Below, one piece after another: positions 5,006 to 6,181 of a DNA stretch of 6,181 nucleotides. A model generated the notes under the pieces. The model did not search any database and had not been told where the DNA came from. It saw only the letters and a program-made list of their open reading frames with translations. A program made the translations under genes and the position numbers. Source of the DNA: Ignavibacteriales bacterium (GTDB lineage Bacteria; Bacteroidota; Ignavibacteria; Ignavibacteriales; Melioribacteraceae); the NCBI GenBank assembly GCA_020059785.1, contig JAGVBL010000309.1:1-6181 (forward strand), given 5' to 3'. The first letter of the stretch is position 1, and each line of letters opens with the position of its first letter.

Positions 5006-6181
5006 ATGAATAAAAATTACCTTCTTGGTTTTGACGTTGGTAGTTCTTCTATAAAAACATCTCTAATAGATGCTGATAGCGGTGAAATAATTGAATCAGC
5101 ATCTTCACCGGAACAGGAAATGAAAATTGAATCACCCATGATTGGATGGGCTGAACAAGACCCCGATACATGGTGGAAACATGTAGTTATATCTGTAAAG
5201 AAAATCCTTTCGAAGTTAAGCGGAAAAGAATTTGAAATAATTGCTATCGGTATTTCATATCAAATGCATGGATTGGTTTTAGTGGATAGAAATTTAAGAG
5301 TTCTTAGACCTTCCATAATATGGTGCGATAGCAGAGCTGTTGAAATTGGAAATAATGCACTAAGAGAATTGGGACAAGAATATTGTTTAGGTAGTTGTCT
5401 TAATTCGCCGGGGAATTTTACCGCATCAAAACTTTCATGGGTTAAGTATAATCAACCGGAGATATTTTCTAAAATATATAAAATGATGCTGCCCGGCGAT
5501 TACATTGCGCTTAAACTTACAGGAGAAATTTGCACTACGGTTTCAGGATTAAGCGAAGGTATCTTTTGGGATTTTAATACCGATAGTATTTCAGAAAAAA
5601 TTCTCGATTACTTTGGTTTTGAGAAAAACATAATACCAGACGTTGTTCCAACATTCGGATTGCAAGGTAAATTAACCGATGCAGCTGCCGGAGAGTTGGG
5701 TATTAAAAGCGGAATTCCGATTTCCTATCGTGCCGGCGATCAACCGAATAATGCTCTTTCGTTAAATGTATTAAACCCAGGTGAAGTTGCTGCAACTGCC
5801 GGTACATCAGGAGTAATTTATGGTGTGACAGAAAAAAATTTGTTAGACCAGTTAAGCCGTGTTAATACTTTTGCTCATGTTAATTATTCTAAAAGCAATC
5901 CTAACAAAGGAGTTTTACTTTGTATTAACGGTACGGGAATACAATATAGCTGGATAAAACAAAATTTACTTGAAAGCAAATATTCCTATAACGAGTTGAA
6001 TGACCTTGCCGGTAAAATTGAAATTGGTTCAAATGGTTTATTGTGCATTCCGTTTGGTAATGGTGCAGAGAGAGTGCTGGGTAATAAAGATGTTCAGTGT
6101 CAGTTTTCGGGAATTAATTTTAACATACACGGTAAGGCACATTTGGTCCGTGCCGCCCAGGAAGGAATTGCATTTTCATTC
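5006..6181 (+). CDS. xylB: Xylulokinase (FGGY family), first 392 codons, cut by window edge
   Basis: ATP-dependent kinase that phosphorylates D-xylulose to D-xylulose 5-phosphate for the pentose phosphate pathway, in the cytoplasm. From the ATG at 5006, with GGAG at 4997-5000 and 5 nt spacing, the frame stays open to the window end; family members are about 490-500 residues, so roughly 100 are missing. Seen in order: phosphate-binding GFDVGSSSIKTSLID (8-22), GWAEQDPDTWW (47-57), SYQMHGLVLVD (84-94; xylulokinases usually read SGQMHG), IIWCDSRA (104-111), LNSPGNFTASKLSWVK (132-147), MLPGDYIALKLTG (161-173), SGLSEGIFWDF (180-190), RAGDQPNNALSLN (242-254) with the likely catalytic Asp245, and TAGTSGVIYG (264-273). 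These match the xylulokinase form I recall from Bacteroides-type genomes rather than the E. coli form. Other FGGY substrates such as ribulose or fuculose derivatives are possible but less likely. It probably shares a transcript with the lacI-type gene. Confidence 0.9.
   Translation, partial: MNKNYLLGFDVGSSSIKTSLIDADSGEIIESASSPEQEMKIESPMIGWAEQDPDTWWKHVVISVKKILSKLSGKEFEIIAIGISYQMHGLVLVDRNLRVLRPSIIWCDSRAVEIGNNALRELGQEYCLGSCLNSPGNFTASKLSWVKYNQPEIFSKIYKMMLPGDYIALKLTGEICTTVSGLSEGIFWDFNTDSISEKILDYFGFEKNIIPDVVPTFGLQGKLTDAAAGELGIKSGIPISYRAGDQPNNALSLNVLNPGEVAATAGTSGVIYGVTEKNLLDQLSRVNTFAHVNYSKSNPNKGVLLCINGTGIQYSWIKQNLLESKYSYNELNDLAGKIEIGSNGLLCIPFGNGAERVLGNKDVQCQFSGINFNIHGKAHLVRAAQEGIAFSF

Overview
The window is an AT-rich bacterial sugar-acid and pentose utilisation locus with five whole or nearly whole genes and a sixth cut by the left edge. 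Codon use, Shine-Dalgarno sites of the AGGA/GAGG type, and a xylulokinase whose motifs (SYQMHG, IIWCDSRA, SGLSEGIFWDF, RAGDQPNNALSLN) match the form I know from Bacteroides-type genomes suggest a Bacteroidota or Ignavibacteriota-like organism. The two promoters I can see look like ordinary sigma-70 promoters, not the -33/-7 type of classic Bacteroidia, which slightly favours a relative outside Bacteroidia. This taxonomic call is inference.

Layout. On the minus strand, reading right to left: an SDR-type fructuronate reductase (uxuB, 2439-1615), mannonate dehydratase (uxuA, 1552-362) and an ExuT-like hexuronate MFS transporter (305-1, C-terminal part off the edge). Gaps are about 60 bp with no terminator visible, so this looks like one operon. 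On the plus strand: an aldo/keto reductase of unknown substrate (2686-3669), a LacI-family repressor (3843-4889) and the first 392 codons of a xylulokinase (5006-6181, running off the right edge).

How it works together. The transporter would bring in glucuronate or galacturonate. After isomerisation by a UxaC not present here, UxuB reduces fructuronate to mannonate and UxuA dehydrates that to 2-keto-3-deoxygluconate. Xylulokinase feeds D-xylulose to the pentose phosphate pathway. Uronate plus xylose genes side by side fit use of glucuronoxylan breakdown products. The most informative signal is regulatory: two nearly identical 14-bp LacI-type operators (TTGAAWCGGTTCAA) sit in the same position at the end of the -10 box of two promoters, one firing into uxuB-uxuA-exuT and the other into lacI itself. 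This predicts a self-repressing local regulator that also controls the uronate operon.

Two start sites deserve correction: uxuA has no ATG near its conserved N-terminus and appears to start at TTG, and the lacI ATG directly abuts its Shine-Dalgarno sequence while a TTG three codons on is well spaced. No RNA gene, CRISPR array, mobile element or attachment site was seen, and no gene-free stretch exceeds 300 bp. I did not find a wholly new system here; the novelty is in regulation and in the unassigned aldo/keto reductase.
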